Below, piece by piece: positions 16,672 to 26,378 of a DNA stretch of 64,000 bases. Within the stretch, counting starts at the first letter, position 1; every line of letters begins with the position of its first letter. The notes below the pieces were generated by a model. It saw only the letters and a program-made list of their open reading frames with translations. It made no database searches and had not been told where the DNA came from. The stretch is from assembly GCA_045807745.1 (NCBI GenBank), contig JBJMGT010000008.1, positions 124,001-188,000 on the forward strand, written 5' to 3'. The translations under genes and the position numbers were made by a program. The stretch is from QHXQ01 sp045807745. GTDB taxonomy: Bacteria > Acidobacteriota > Blastocatellia > Pyrinomonadales > Pyrinomonadaceae.

Positions 16672-18999
16672 ATGATCTACCCCGCTCCCCCAAGCCGCCC
16701 GACTCGTATCCACATGTTACTGCTGGCCGCGCTCTCGCTGCTCTGCGCCTACACGTGCGCCGCCGCCAAACCGAGCTTCACGGTGCAGCCGCCGCCCGCT
16801 TGGGTGCAACAGATCGCGCCCGCACCGGCGAGTGCGGCCAAGACAAACGGCGCGGAGGGCGGCGTCAGTTATCTGTTGTTTGATCGCCAGATGCACGTGA
16901 CGGCGCGCGGCACGGAACACTACTACCGTCTGGTTGAGCAGATCACTTCGGCCGCCGACGTAGAGCGGGTCTCACAGTTGCGCCTCGACTTCGAACCGTC
17001 TTATCAACGACTCGTCATCCATTACATACACGTCCTGCGCGGCGGCGCGGTGCTGAATGTCCTGCACCCGGCTGAGATCAAGGTCATACAGCAGGAGGAC
17101 GAGCTAGACCAGCAACTCTTCAACGGTACGCTCTCCGCCCTCGCCGTGTTGGAAGATGTGCGCCCCGGCGACGTGATCGATTACGCCTACTCGGTCAACG
17201 GCGACAACCCCGTGCTTGCCGGGCAGTACGCGGACATCTTCACCCTCGCGCGCCCTGAGCCGGTCGCTTACATGCACGCGCGCTTGCTCTGGCCCGCCGC
17301 ACGCAAGCTCTCTTTGCGCACACTCAATACGGATGTGCAGCCGGTCGTTACGCAGACGGGCGACGAGGTTGAATACTTATGGGAGCGGCGCGATGTGCCG
17401 GCCGCTGTCTACGAGGATGCGACGCCCGCTTGGTTCGACCCCGTGCCGGTCGTGCAATTGAGCGAGTTCGCAACTTGGAGCGACGTGGTGCGCTGGGCCG
17501 CACCGCTCTATCAAGTGCCTGTTAAGCTGTCGCCCGCGTTGACGACGCAGATTGAAAAGTGGCGCGCGGAGTTGCCAGAGCCAGAAGCGCGTCTGTTGGC
17601 CGCGCGCCGCTTCGTGCAGGACGAGGTGCGCTACCTCGGCATAGAGCTTGGCCCCTACTCGCACACGCCGACGCAGCCCGACAAAGTTTTTCAGCGGCGC
17701 TTTGGCGACTGCAAAGACAAATCGATGCTGCTCGCCACGATGCTGAACGCGCTCGGCATCGAAGCGCATCCGGCGCTCGTCAACACAGACGCGCGCCACG
17801 CGCTCGACACGTGGCAGCCTTCGCCCTACGACTTCGATCACGTCATCGTGCAAGCGCAGCTTAATAATCAGACCTACTGGCTCGACTCCACCATCTCTTA
17901 TCAGCGCGGCCCGCTCGCGCTCGCCACCACGCCGCCATTCGAGCGCGCGCTTGTCTTGCGCCCCGACACGCAGGCGCTCACCGCGATCCCGCCCACGCCG
18001 CTCGCGCAGCCGACGACTGAGGTGCACGCGCTCTATCGCGTCGCGGATTTCGCCGCGCCGGTCGCGCTCACGGTCACAACCGTCTATCGCGGCGAGGACG
18101 CAGATGCCATGCGCTACCGTCTGGCGAGCGAATCGCGCGCCGATCTCGGCAAAGATTATTTGAACTATTACGCCGACCGCGAGCCGTCCATCGACGCGCA
18201 GGGGCTACCTGAGATCGCAGACGACGAGAGCACAAACACACTCACTATCACCGAGCAATACACGATCCCACACTTCTGGAAAGAAGCGGCCCATACGTTT
18301 CTGGCCGAGCGCATCGGCGAAGAATTGTCGAAGCCGAACGTGTCACGGCGCACGATGCCCTTGCGCGTCACGCATCCGACCAACGTCGAGCAGTTGATCG
18401 AGATTCAATTGCCGCACCGCCAGCGCGTAGAGGTCAGCGATGAGACGGTCGAGGATAAAGCGCTGGCGTTCACGGCGGCCGTCACGACCGCCGATAACGT
18501 CGTCAAGCTGCACTACACGCTGCGCACCAAACAAGGCGCAGTCGCGCCGCAGGACGTGGCGCACCATCTCGCCATCATCGACGAGGCGCGCGATCTGGCC
18601 GGCTACGAATTGAAACAGGGGCCGCCCGTGCGCGCGGCCGAATTCTCGCGCTGGCTCGACGCTCTGTTTGCCATCTGCCTGCTCGGCGTCGGCTTGCTCG
18701 TCGTCTACGGCTGGCTGAAGCGCAGACGTGCGGCCGCGCGCGCCTTCGTCAACGTTGCAGCGCACAGTCGCGTGCGCGCCCGACCCGGCGCGCAACCGGA
18801 GACCGCGATTCGCTTAAAGACTGAGACGGAGATCAATCGCTATGTCGCGGACGTTTCGTGTCGCAGTTGCGGCCGGCGCGCGCCCACCCCGGCCGCGCAG
18901 CAAGGGTTGATCTACGACGACCAGCGGCTGATCGTTGTGCAGCTTGAGTGCGACAGTTGCCGGCACAATCAAGATATGTATTTTGCCCCCGCCATCTGA
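16672..18999 (+). CDS. Secreted/membrane DUF3857 and transglutaminase-like protein
   Basis: About 775 residues. A signal-like segment (MLLLAALSLLCAYTCAAA) is followed by a DUF3857 domain, then a transglutaminase-core domain whose Cys lies in FGDCKDKSMLLATMLNALG (Cys about residue 347), with His in FDHVIV and Asp in YWLDSTIS completing the triad. Near the C-terminus one helix (ALFAICLLGVGLLVVYGW) would anchor the protein, followed by a tail with two CxxC pairs (CRSCG and CDSC), a possible zinc ribbon on the cytoplasmic side. I chose ATG 16672. The substrate is unknown; such proteins may cross-link or cleave surface peptides. Confidence 0.8.
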   Translation: MIYPAPPSRPTRIHMLLLAALSLLCAYTCAAAKPSFTVQPPPAWVQQIAPAPASAAKTNGAEGGVSYLLFDRQMHVTARGTEHYYRLVEQITSAADVERVSQLRLDFEPSYQRLVIHYIHVLRGGAVLNVLHPAEIKVIQQEDELDQQLFNGTLSALAVLEDVRPGDVIDYAYSVNGDNPVLAGQYADIFTLARPEPVAYMHARLLWPAARKLSLRTLNTDVQPVVTQTGDEVEYLWERRDVPAAVYEDATPAWFDPVPVVQLSEFATWSDVVRWAAPLYQVPVKLSPALTTQIEKWRAELPEPEARLLAARRFVQDEVRYLGIELGPYSHTPTQPDKVFQRRFGDCKDKSMLLATMLNALGIEAHPALVNTDARHALDTWQPSPYDFDHVIVQAQLNNQTYWLDSTISYQRGPLALATTPPFERALVLRPDTQALTAIPPTPLAQPTTEVHALYRVADFAAPVALTVTTVYRGEDADAMRYRLASESRADLGKDYLNYYADREPSIDAQGLPEIADDESTNTLTITEQYTIPHFWKEAAHTFLAERIGEELSKPNVSRRTMPLRVTHPTNVEQLIEIQLPHRQRVEVSDETVEDKALAFTAAVTTADNVVKLHYTLRTKQGAVAPQDVAHHLAIIDEARDLAGYELKQGPPVRAAEFSRWLDALFAICLLGVGLLVVYGWLKRRRAAARAFVNVAAHSRVRARPGAQPETAIRLKTETEINRYVADVSCRSCGRRAPTPAAQQGLIYDDQRLIVVQLECDSCRHNQDMYFAPAI

Positions 19000-19028
19000 G
19001 CCGGGCCTGCGCCCGAGGGGTTCGCGCT

Positions 19029-19292
19029 ATGAAAATCGTCAAGCTAGTTCTGATCGTGTTGGCGCTCGTCTTCACCATCATCCTCGCTTTCGGGATCGTC
19101 GGCGTCATCATGCACTTCGTCCAATATCTATTTGCGCTCGCCATCCTTCTGCTCGTCGGCGTAGTCGCCGTCAAAGTCTTACGGCGACCTGACGAGCCGC
19201 CGCAACTCGCGCCCTTCACAGACCACGCCAGAGAACTAGAGCGTGTGCAGCGCACGCTCGACGAATACAAGCGCAAGCAGTTGCCGAGATAG
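19029..19292 (+). CDS. Small two-helix membrane protein
   Basis: An 88-residue protein made of two hydrophobic helices (LVLIVLALVFTIILAFGIVG and LFALAILLLVGVVAVKVL) and a charged tail rich in Arg, Glu and Lys (ARELERVQRTLDEYKRKQ) that may form a coiled coil. ATG 19029 has GAGGGG 8 bases upstream. It starts 29 bases after the DUF3857 gene, so the two are likely cotranscribed. No known family is recognised. Confidence 0.65.
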   Translation: MKIVKLVLIVLALVFTIILAFGIVGVIMHFVQYLFALAILLLVGVVAVKVLRRPDEPPQLAPFTDHARELERVQRTLDEYKRKQLPR

Positions 19293-19343
19293 TCGCGCCG
19301 CTTGGCGCGTGCGGCTGTAAACTTTGCCGGCCGTCTTGCTAAG

Positions 19344-20843
19344 ATGCCGCGCATGAGTAAAGCAGACAACACGCAACCCGGCCACGCGCCGCCGCTCGGC
19401 GACATGAGCGTCGAAGACTTTCGCCGCTACGGTCATCAACTCGTAGATTGGATCGGCGACTACTACGCACAACTCAATGAGCGCCCCGTGCTTGCGCAGA
19501 TTCAACCGGGCGAACTACTCAACCAATTACCGCCTGCGCCGCCTGCACAGGGCGAACCGATGGATGCGATCCTCGCCGACGTTGAGCGTCTGATCGTGCC
19601 TGCGCTCACGAACTGGCATCACCCCTCGTTCTTCGCCTACTTCGCCACGTCCACCAGCGCGCCCGGCATCTTCGGCGAACTACTCTCCGCCGCCTTCGAC
19701 GTGAAAGCTCTGCTCTGGCGGGCCGCGCCCGCCGCGACTGAGCTTGAAGAGGTCACACTGCGTTGGCTGCGGCAGATGCTCGCGCTGCCCGAAAGTTTCG
19801 GCGGCATCATCTACGACACGGCTTCCGTCTCAAGCATGCACGCGTTGGCGGCCGCGCGCGAGAGTCTGAACCTGCGCATCCGCGAAGACGGCATGAGTGG
19901 GCGCGCAGACCTGCCGCTGCTGCGCATCTACTCATCCGAGCAGGCGCACTCGTCCATCGAGAAGGGCGTGCTCACGCTCGGCTTCGGGCAACGGAGCTTG
20001 CGCAAGATTCCAACCGACGCAGAGTTTCGCATGGACGCCGCCGCGCTCGCGCGGGCCATCGAAGAAGACAAACAGAGCGGTATTGTTCCTTGCGCCGTCG
20101 TCGCCACCGTCGGCACGACTTCGACGAGCAGCATCGATCCCGTGCCCGCGATTGCCGACCTCTGCGCCGAGCATAATATCTGGCTGCACGTGGACGCGGC
20201 TTACGCCGGCTCGGCGGCAATCGTGCCTGAGTTGCGCCACGTTATCGCAGGCAGCGAGCGCGCCGACTCGTTCACGCTCAACCCGCACAAGTGGTTGTTC
20301 ACGCCCTTCGATCTCTCCGTGCTCTACTGTCGCCGCATGGACGTGCTGCACCGCGCTTTCTCGCTCGTGCCCGAATACCTGCGCGCGCCCGCGCAGGAGC
20401 GCGAGACGGTCATCAATCATTCCGAGTATGGCATCCAGCTCGGTCGCCGCTTCCGCGCATTGAAACTCTGGTTCGTGCTGCGCTACTTCGGCCACGATGG
20501 CCTCGCCGCGCGCATACGCGAACACTGTCGCCTCGCCCAACTCTTCGCCGCGTGGGTTGACAGTGCGCCCGACTGGGAACGCCTCGCGCCCGCGCCCTTG
20601 AGTCTCGTCTGCTTCCGCGCTCGCCCGGCTGACGTAGATGACGAGGCGCGCCTCGACGCGCTCAACGAACAACTCATGCACGCCATCAACGCGAGCGGCG
20701 CTGCGTTTCTCTCGCACACGAAGCTGCACGACAAGTTCACGCTGCGCCTCTCCATCGGCAACATCAATACCACCGAAGCGCACGTCCGCCGCGTGTGGAC
20801 ACTCTTGAACGAACACCTTGCGAGGCTTGCATCACATGAATAG
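19344..20843 (+). CDS. PLP-dependent decarboxylase (aromatic-L-amino-acid decarboxylase type)
   Basis: About 499 residues of the group II decarboxylase family. The N-terminal FRRYGHQLVDWIGDYY and HPSFFAYF are typical, HVDAAYAGSA contains the Asp that binds the PLP pyridine, and NPHKWLFTPFD carries the Schiff-base Lys. Close relatives decarboxylate tyrosine, DOPA, tryptophan or phenylalanine; the exact substrate is not deducible. The start could be ATG 19344 or 19353; an upstream frame extension exists without support. Its 3' end overlaps the start of the peptidase gene by 8 bases, implying translational coupling. Confidence 0.9.
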   Translation: MPRMSKADNTQPGHAPPLGDMSVEDFRRYGHQLVDWIGDYYAQLNERPVLAQIQPGELLNQLPPAPPAQGEPMDAILADVERLIVPALTNWHHPSFFAYFATSTSAPGIFGELLSAAFDVKALLWRAAPAATELEEVTLRWLRQMLALPESFGGIIYDTASVSSMHALAAARESLNLRIREDGMSGRADLPLLRIYSSEQAHSSIEKGVLTLGFGQRSLRKIPTDAEFRMDAAALARAIEEDKQSGIVPCAVVATVGTTSTSSIDPVPAIADLCAEHNIWLHVDAAYAGSAAIVPELRHVIAGSERADSFTLNPHKWLFTPFDLSVLYCRRMDVLHRAFSLVPEYLRAPAQERETVINHSEYGIQLGRRFRALKLWFVLRYFGHDGLAARIREHCRLAQLFAAWVDSAPDWERLAPAPLSLVCFRARPADVDDEARLDALNEQLMHAINASGAAFLSHTKLHDKFTLRLSIGNINTTEAHVRRVWTLLNEHLARLASHE

Positions 20844-22998
20844 AAAGAGCCGGCTTTGCCGTTCATTCCGTTTTATGGCCACCATCGTCTTCATACTCGC
20901 GCTGCTCTCGTCCGTGGCCGCGCAACGCGGGATGCAGCCGGCGGATACTTTGCGCGTGGCGACGGTCGGTGACGCGCAGGTCGCACCGGACGGCGAGCGC
21001 ATCGTCTATACGGTCTCGACGGTTGAGGGCAACGAGACGCACACGCGGCTGTGGCAGGTGCGGCGGAGTTTGCGCGGGGGCGACCAGACGCGCCTCGTTG
21101 AGCCGCCGCGCGAGTTGCTACCCGCCGGTTGGACGGGCGCGAACCCGCGTTGGTCGCCCGACGGCCGGCGCATCGCTTTTCTTTCAACGCGCGAAGGGCA
21201 GACGGGTCTCTACGTCATCAGCGGCACGGGCGGCTTGCCGCGCCTCGTCGTGCCCGTGCGCGAGACAAATTTTTTCATCACTTATGCAGACGAGCCGTTC
21301 GCTTGGTCGCCTGACTCGCGCCGCATCGCGTATATCTCGGCGAGCGATAGTGAGTTGAGTGTGCCCGTCGCGGCGAACGAGAGACAGGCGCGGCCCGATC
21401 CGCTCGTCGTAGATCGCATTCAATACAAATCGCGCACGTCCTTTTCGGATCGCCTGCGCACGCACGTCTGGCTCGTCGATGTGGACGAAGCGAATCCGCC
21501 CCGGCAGTTGACCTCGGGTCAGACTTACGACCACGCCTTAAGTTTTAATCCGCGCGGCGACGAGATCGCGTTTCTGTCGAATCACGAATCTGATCCCGAA
21601 GCGACCAACAACTCGGACATCTTCGCCGTCTCGACCGACGGGCGCGTGCGGCAGATCACAAACACGCGTGGCTGCGAGTATCAACCCGCTTGGTCGCCCG
21701 ATGGCAAGTGGCTCGCCTACACGGCGACGAAGCGCGACGTAACGACGATTGACAGCGTCGCCGAAGACACACACGTCTGGTTGATTGCCGCCGACGGCAG
21801 CGAGCAGGGGCGCGAGTTGGCGGACAAGTTCGACCGCCGCGCGCAACACCCGCGTTGGGCACCGAATAGCAGGGGCATCTATTTTCTCGCGGGTGACAAC
21901 GGGCAGACCAACATCTATTTCACGCCCTTGAGCGGCACGCCGGTGGCGAAAGTTTTCAGTTCGGAGACGGCCGGCATACGCGAGCAACCGCCGGCCCAAC
22001 CGCGCCCCTTTCAAATCAGCAGTTTTAGTCTGAGTGCCGCCTACACGCCGGTCGAAAGAGGAGCCGATTACGTCTACAGCGCGGTCGCGGTGGCCTTCAC
22101 CCTAAGCGACGCGGTGCACCCGGCCGAGGTCTGGGTCGGCCAGTCGCTCGACACGATGACCGCGCTCGGGCGGCGCATGCAGCGTATGACCGCGCACAAC
22201 GACGCGCTCGTCCGCACGTTGGCGCTCGTCGAGCCGGAGCCGATCAGTTTTAAGAGTTTCGACGACACGCGGATTCAGGGCTGGCTAATGAAGCCGACGG
22301 GTTGGCGCGATAACAATCATTACCCTCTGATCTTGAGCGTGCACGGCGGCCCGCACGGCATGTACGGCTACGGCTTTAACGCGAACTTTCAGGCTTACGC
22401 CGCGCGCGGTTACGCCGTGCTCTACATCAACCCGCGCGGCTCAAACGGCTACGGGCAAAAGTTTTCCGATGGCACTTTGAACGAGTGGGGCGGCGGCGAC
22501 TATCGCGATCTGATGGCGGGCGTGGACGAGGTCTTGCGCACACGCCAGTGGATCGATCCGAGCCGGCTGGGCGTGACCGGCGGCTCATACGGCGGCTTCA
22601 TGACCAACTGGATCATCACGCAGACGCCGCGCTTCCGGGCGGCGGTCGCCAGCGCCTCGGTCAGCAACTTGATCAGCTTCTATGCCACTTCCGTTTATCA
22701 GGATTTGGTGCACGCAGAGTTCGGCGGCGCGCCTTGGGACGACTACGATCTGCTCTGGCGCTGGTCGCCCCTACGCTACGTGCGCCAGGTGCAGACACCG
22801 ACCATGTTCATACACGGCGAGCAGGATAACGACGTGCACATCACGCAGGCCGAAGAGATGTATATGGCGCTCCGGCGGCGCGGCATCGACACAGTCTTCG
22901 TGCGCTACCCGCGTGAAGGTCACGGCTTCCGCGAGCCACGCCACCGGCAGGATGCGCTCGAACGCACCCTCGCGTGGTTTGATAAATACTTGCGCTGA
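20836..22998 (+). CDS. Secreted S9-family prolyl oligopeptidase / acylaminoacyl peptidase
   Basis: About 720 residues: an N-terminal signal peptide (FMATIVFILALLSSVAA), a TolB/DPP-like seven-bladed propeller with repeated PAWSPDGKWLAYTA-type strands, then a C-terminal alpha/beta hydrolase. The nucleophile Ser is in VTGGSYGGFMTNW, and the catalytic His in REGHGFREP. It would cut short peptides in the periplasm. The start ATG 20836 lies in ATGAATAG, overlapping the stop of the decarboxylase gene. Pairing with an amino-acid decarboxylase suggests use of peptide-derived amino acids, which is inference. Confidence 0.92.
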   Translation: MNRKSRLCRSFRFMATIVFILALLSSVAAQRGMQPADTLRVATVGDAQVAPDGERIVYTVSTVEGNETHTRLWQVRRSLRGGDQTRLVEPPRELLPAGWTGANPRWSPDGRRIAFLSTREGQTGLYVISGTGGLPRLVVPVRETNFFITYADEPFAWSPDSRRIAYISASDSELSVPVAANERQARPDPLVVDRIQYKSRTSFSDRLRTHVWLVDVDEANPPRQLTSGQTYDHALSFNPRGDEIAFLSNHESDPEATNNSDIFAVSTDGRVRQITNTRGCEYQPAWSPDGKWLAYTATKRDVTTIDSVAEDTHVWLIAADGSEQGRELADKFDRRAQHPRWAPNSRGIYFLAGDNGQTNIYFTPLSGTPVAKVFSSETAGIREQPPAQPRPFQISSFSLSAAYTPVERGADYVYSAVAVAFTLSDAVHPAEVWVGQSLDTMTALGRRMQRMTAHNDALVRTLALVEPEPISFKSFDDTRIQGWLMKPTGWRDNNHYPLILSVHGGPHGMYGYGFNANFQAYAARGYAVLYINPRGSNGYGQKFSDGTLNEWGGGDYRDLMAGVDEVLRTRQWIDPSRLGVTGGSYGGFMTNWIITQTPRFRAAVASASVSNLISFYATSVYQDLVHAEFGGAPWDDYDLLWRWSPLRYVRQVQTPTMFIHGEQDNDVHITQAEEMYMALRRRGIDTVFVRYPREGHGFREPRHRQDALERTLAWFDKYLR

Positions 22999-23558
22999 CG
23001 CGCCGGAGCCGGGGCCCCAATGCACGACGAGCTTGTACCCTTGCCGTGTGCGCCGGTGCTACGGGATTGAAGCAGCATTATCTGAACGGCTTGCTAACGC
23101 GCTTGCATGGTTAGTCGCCGACTGCACAGCGCGCGCAACCCGATTGAGCGCAACGCGCAGGCCCGACTGATCGAAGCCCTACTCGACGCCGGCTTCCACA
23201 TACACATATTCAAACCCAGCGCGCCAACCAAGTTCGGCGCCACGCGCGCACACCTGATCAAAGATAAAGCTGCGGGCGGAGGACTTGAAGGCCGGCGGAC
23301 TGACTATTGACATGCGCTGGTAATTGTTATAGATACACTACGTTCGGTCGCACGTCCTCAACTCCTGGAAAGAAGCTTTGCCTCTTTTCCTCAACCCAAG
23401 TCAGCAACTCTCGCTGCTTTGAAAGTGACTAACCGATATGTAACCAACCGTCAGTCTCCTAATGTGGCTAAAAAGATGTTGCCCGCCAGTTAGAGCACGC
23501 AAACCGCCCATCCGCTAACGAGCCGCAATGAAACATCAATGACAGCCGAGGAATCTTT
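22999..23558. other. 560-base intergenic stretch without a convincing gene
   Basis: The region holds one doubtful 67-codon frame (23107-23310, plus strand) that I cannot match to any family and that lacks a ribosome binding site. It may be a decayed gene. The last part is clearly AT-richer and leads into the protease-nuclease gene. Confidence 0.4.
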
Positions 23559-25661
23559 ATGCTCATCAATCCGAATGTGATCGCGGCCAGCGAAAGCCGA
23601 CTGACGTTTGATCCCCAGCAGTTACGGGCCAGCTTGGTCGGCACGAAACCCATCGAGAACGATACGGCCGACCGAGTCAACAAGCGCCTGGCGCACGTCC
23701 TGACAGAAGGGGCTGAAGCGGCGCGCATTGATCTAGAGCGCATCATCAACGCCAGCGACCTGATGAACATCAATTACCTCGAAAGAGGGATGATCGCGGC
23801 GCGTGCGGTCGGCCGGATCAGCGTGCGCGACAGCACAGGTGAATTGTTGGGCTACGGGACGGGTGCGCTGATCTCCTCGCGCCTGTTGCTGACCAACCAT
23901 CATGTGTTAAGCAGCGGCGCGCAAGCTGAAAACAGTCAGGTTGAATTCAATTACCAGTTTGATAGTCGGGGCAAACCGCTCCAGAGCGAAATTTTTGCGC
24001 TCCAGCCTGAAGCGTTCTTCTTCACCGACAGCGACCTTGATTTCAGTCTCGTGGCCGTGGCCGAAACGGCGCTATCGGACAATCGGGCGCTCGCCGATTT
24101 CGGTTGGTTAACTTTGAATCGCGAGGTCGGCAAAGTATTGGTCGGCGAATATCTCACGATCATTCAGCATCCAAGCGGCGCGTTCAAGCAGATCGCGGTG
24201 CGGGAAAATCAATTGATCAAGTTACTGGAATTTTTTCTCTGGTACATGACCGACACGGCCGCCGGCTCGTCCGGCGCGCCCGTCTTCAACGACTCGTGGC
24301 AAGTGGTGGCGCTGCACCATTCCGGCGTCCCCGCCAGGGACGCGGACGGAAACATTCTGACCAGCGACGGCCAAATTTGGGACGACCAGATGGACGAGAC
24401 CAAGATCAAATGGATCGCGAATGAAGGCGTGCGCGTCAGTTGCATTGTCGAGGCCATTGAACGAGCGCACGCCGAGCACCCGCTGGTCCAGGAAATTCTG
24501 GACGGCACTAAGTCGCAGCAACCTGAACTCATTATCGACTCACCAAAGGAGGAACAGATGAACGAAGCATCCGCAGACGGCACACCTAACGCCCCGAGTA
24601 AGCCTGCACCCGCCCCCGAAACGCCAAGCCACTATCCAATCAACATCGCACAGCCTGTCAATGCCAACGGGCATGCCATCAGCCTGACCGTGCCGCTCCA
24701 CATCACAATCCAACTAGGTGAAGTCGCTGTGGCCGGGCAGACGGGCCCCGGTCAGCCAGTCGTAACCCCGACCGTGCTTCCGGCGTTCAAAGAGACCGTC
24801 AGCATCGATCCCAACTATAGCAATCGCAAGGGCTACAATCCGAGTTTTCTGGGCACGGGGAATAGGCAGATTCCGCTGCCCACGATGACGAGCGCGATGC
24901 AGGCGCAGGCGGCCATCAATAAGAAGGCCGCGCCGGGCGCTGATAAGCACGTGCTGCCGTATCATCACTACAGCGTCGTGCTGAATAAAGCGCGGCGGCT
25001 GGCCTTCTATTCGGTCGTCAACATCGACGGGCGCATACACTACCGGCCGCAACGCGACCCGGATAAGTGGATTTTTGATCCGCGCATAGGCAAGGACGAA
25101 CAGACCGGCGAAGAAGTCTATGTCAACAATCCGTTGGATCGCGGCCATCTCGTGCGCCGGCTCGACCCGGCATGGGGCACTTCGGAGCAGATCGCGAAAG
25201 TGGCGAACGACGACACTTTTCACTTCACCAACTGTACGCCGCAGCATCAAGACTTTAACCAGAAGCAGACGCTCTGGGCCGGGTTGGAGGATTACATCCT
25301 CAACAATGCAGAGGCGGAGAGCCTCAAAGTTACGGTCTTTAACGGCCCCGTCTTCAGTAACAGCGATCAGGAGTACAGAGGCGTACAACTGCCGAAGCAG
25401 TTTTGGAAAGTCGTCGCGATGGTGAAAACGGACGGCAAGCTGTCCGCCACGGCTTATCTCTTGAGTCAGGCCAGCCTGATCAAAAATCTGGTAGACGAAG
25501 CGTTCTCTTACGGGGCGTACAGAACATTTCAAGTGCCCGTGAAAAAGATCGAAGCACTGACCGGCCTCAACTTTGGCAATCTCAGCCAGTTTGATCCGAC
25601 CAATCACTTGGAGAGCTTCGGCGTGCGCGAGATCGGCTCATTCGAGGATCGCATCATTTGA
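23559..25661 (+). CDS. Trypsin-like serine protease fused to DNA/RNA non-specific (NUC1) endonuclease
   Basis: A 700-residue protein without a signal peptide or membrane segment. After an 85-residue helical lead, a V8/trypsin-type domain (about 86-300) shows TNHHV (His115), DLDFSLV (Asp161) and GSSGAP (Ser238). A Pro-rich linker follows (about 328-410), then a NUC1 beta-beta-alpha-metal nuclease with NPLDRGHLVRR (Asp527 to His530), metal-ligand Asn558 in FTNCTPQ and DFNQ at about 565-568. ATG 23559 has GAGG 7 bases upstream. At the junction an AAAGGAGG stands 5 bases before in-frame ATG 24558, so a 367-residue nuclease could be made separately. Base composition is less GC-rich than neighbours. 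A self-cleaving or host-defence effector role is possible, unproven. Confidence 0.88.
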   Translation: MLINPNVIAASESRLTFDPQQLRASLVGTKPIENDTADRVNKRLAHVLTEGAEAARIDLERIINASDLMNINYLERGMIAARAVGRISVRDSTGELLGYGTGALISSRLLLTNHHVLSSGAQAENSQVEFNYQFDSRGKPLQSEIFALQPEAFFFTDSDLDFSLVAVAETALSDNRALADFGWLTLNREVGKVLVGEYLTIIQHPSGAFKQIAVRENQLIKLLEFFLWYMTDTAAGSSGAPVFNDSWQVVALHHSGVPARDADGNILTSDGQIWDDQMDETKIKWIANEGVRVSCIVEAIERAHAEHPLVQEILDGTKSQQPELIIDSPKEEQMNEASADGTPNAPSKPAPAPETPSHYPINIAQPVNANGHAISLTVPLHITIQLGEVAVAGQTGPGQPVVTPTVLPAFKETVSIDPNYSNRKGYNPSFLGTGNRQIPLPTMTSAMQAQAAINKKAAPGADKHVLPYHHYSVVLNKARRLAFYSVVNIDGRIHYRPQRDPDKWIFDPRIGKDEQTGEEVYVNNPLDRGHLVRRLDPAWGTSEQIAKVANDDTFHFTNCTPQHQDFNQKQTLWAGLEDYILNNAEAESLKVTVFNGPVFSNSDQEYRGVQLPKQFWKVVAMVKTDGKLSATAYLLSQASLIKNLVDEAFSYGAYRTFQVPVKKIEALTGLNFGNLSQFDPTNHLESFGVREIGSFEDRII

Positions 25662-25691
25662 GCTTGGCCCCGACGCCGCCAAAGGATGGGG

Positions 25692-25761
25692 CAGTCCCGC
25701 CCGCGGTCGGCGGGTGGGACTGCATATCCGCCTAAACCCGCCCGTCGCCGCGGTAGTTCTG
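25692..25761. repeat. Decayed copy of the palindromic repeat seen at 7381 and 55296
   Basis: Over 70 bases this stretch keeps the layout CAGT-CCGCC-GCGGT-GGGTGGG-loop-ACCCGCCCG-CGCGGTA-TTCTG of copy 1, with scattered substitutions and a changed loop. It lies 31 bases past the protease-nuclease stop. Confidence 0.5.
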
Positions 25762-25836
25762 GGTAGTGTCCTGGTTTGAAAAACTAAGCCGCGAGGTATT
25801 GAGCGGGTTTGCAGCTTTAAGTCTCGCCCTGCTGGC

Positions 25837-26055
25837 TTACGGCAGCGCTGTGAAACCCGTCAGCGGGTTGCCGTAGAACGCGTCGGTCTTCCACGCCGCA
25901 CGATCCCACTGCCCGTCCTGATCGCCGATTATCTGGACGGGCACGATGACGCGTTTGCTGCCGAGTTTGTTGTTGCCGGCGATGCCGTTATCGACAAGTC
26001 CGTCGGGGCTGGTTAGGATACTATCGCTTGGCGGCGCAGCTTGCGTAATTCCCTT
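25837..26055 (-). pseudogene. C-terminal remnant of an unidentified gene
   Basis: A minus-strand frame stays open for about 72 codons up to a stop at 25837 and reads like real protein (VDNGIAGNNKLGSKRVIVP, then QIIGDQDGQWDRAAWKTD). It has no plausible start codon and is bounded upstream by a stop at 26056-26058. It may be the 3' end of a gene broken by rearrangement. The rest of 25662-26081 holds only the decayed palindrome and a short run of ATCCTTC heptamers. Confidence 0.3.
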
Positions 26056-26081
26056 TCATCCTTCATCCTTCCACCTTAACT

Positions 26082-26378
26082 ATGCTGACTCACATCGTCA
26101 TCTGGAAGTATCGCGCCGACGTATCACAGGCCGTGCGAGCGGAGCACGTCGCCCGCTTGCGCGCACTGTCGGGCGTCATCCCCGAAATCGTCAGCCTCAG
26201 CGTCGGCTTTGACGAGTTGCACCTGCCGCGCTCGTACGACACGGGGCTGGTCGCAGTCTTCCGCGACCGCGCCGGGCTGGATGTTTACACGGATCATCCG
26301 CAACACGTCGAGGTAGCGAATCTGGGGCGCACCATCGCTGGGCACGTCGCGTCGGTGGATTTCGAGAGCGAGGACTGA
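26082..26378 (+). CDS. Dabb (stress-responsive A/B barrel) domain protein
   Basis: A 98-residue ferredoxin-like alpha/beta-barrel protein. MLTHIVIWKYR, the PEIVSLSVGFDE strand, the DTGLVAVFRD strand and the YTDHPQHVEVA helix follow the Dabb family in order; the family dimerises and sometimes acts as a small cyclase or unknown stress protein. Its stop overlaps the next gene's start as TGATG, so the two are translationally coupled. Confidence 0.88.
   Translation: MLTHIVIWKYRADVSQAVRAEHVARLRALSGVIPEIVSLSVGFDELHLPRSYDTGLVAVFRDRAGLDVYTDHPQHVEVANLGRTIAGHVASVDFESED

Noticed and set aside
23107..23310. Small hypothetical gene
   Set aside because: No ribosome binding site or recognisable similarity; kept only as a note in the intergenic entry.
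24714..25607. 297-codon minus-strand frame opposite the nuclease domain
   Set aside because: The plus strand carries conserved nuclease motifs; the antisense frame has none.
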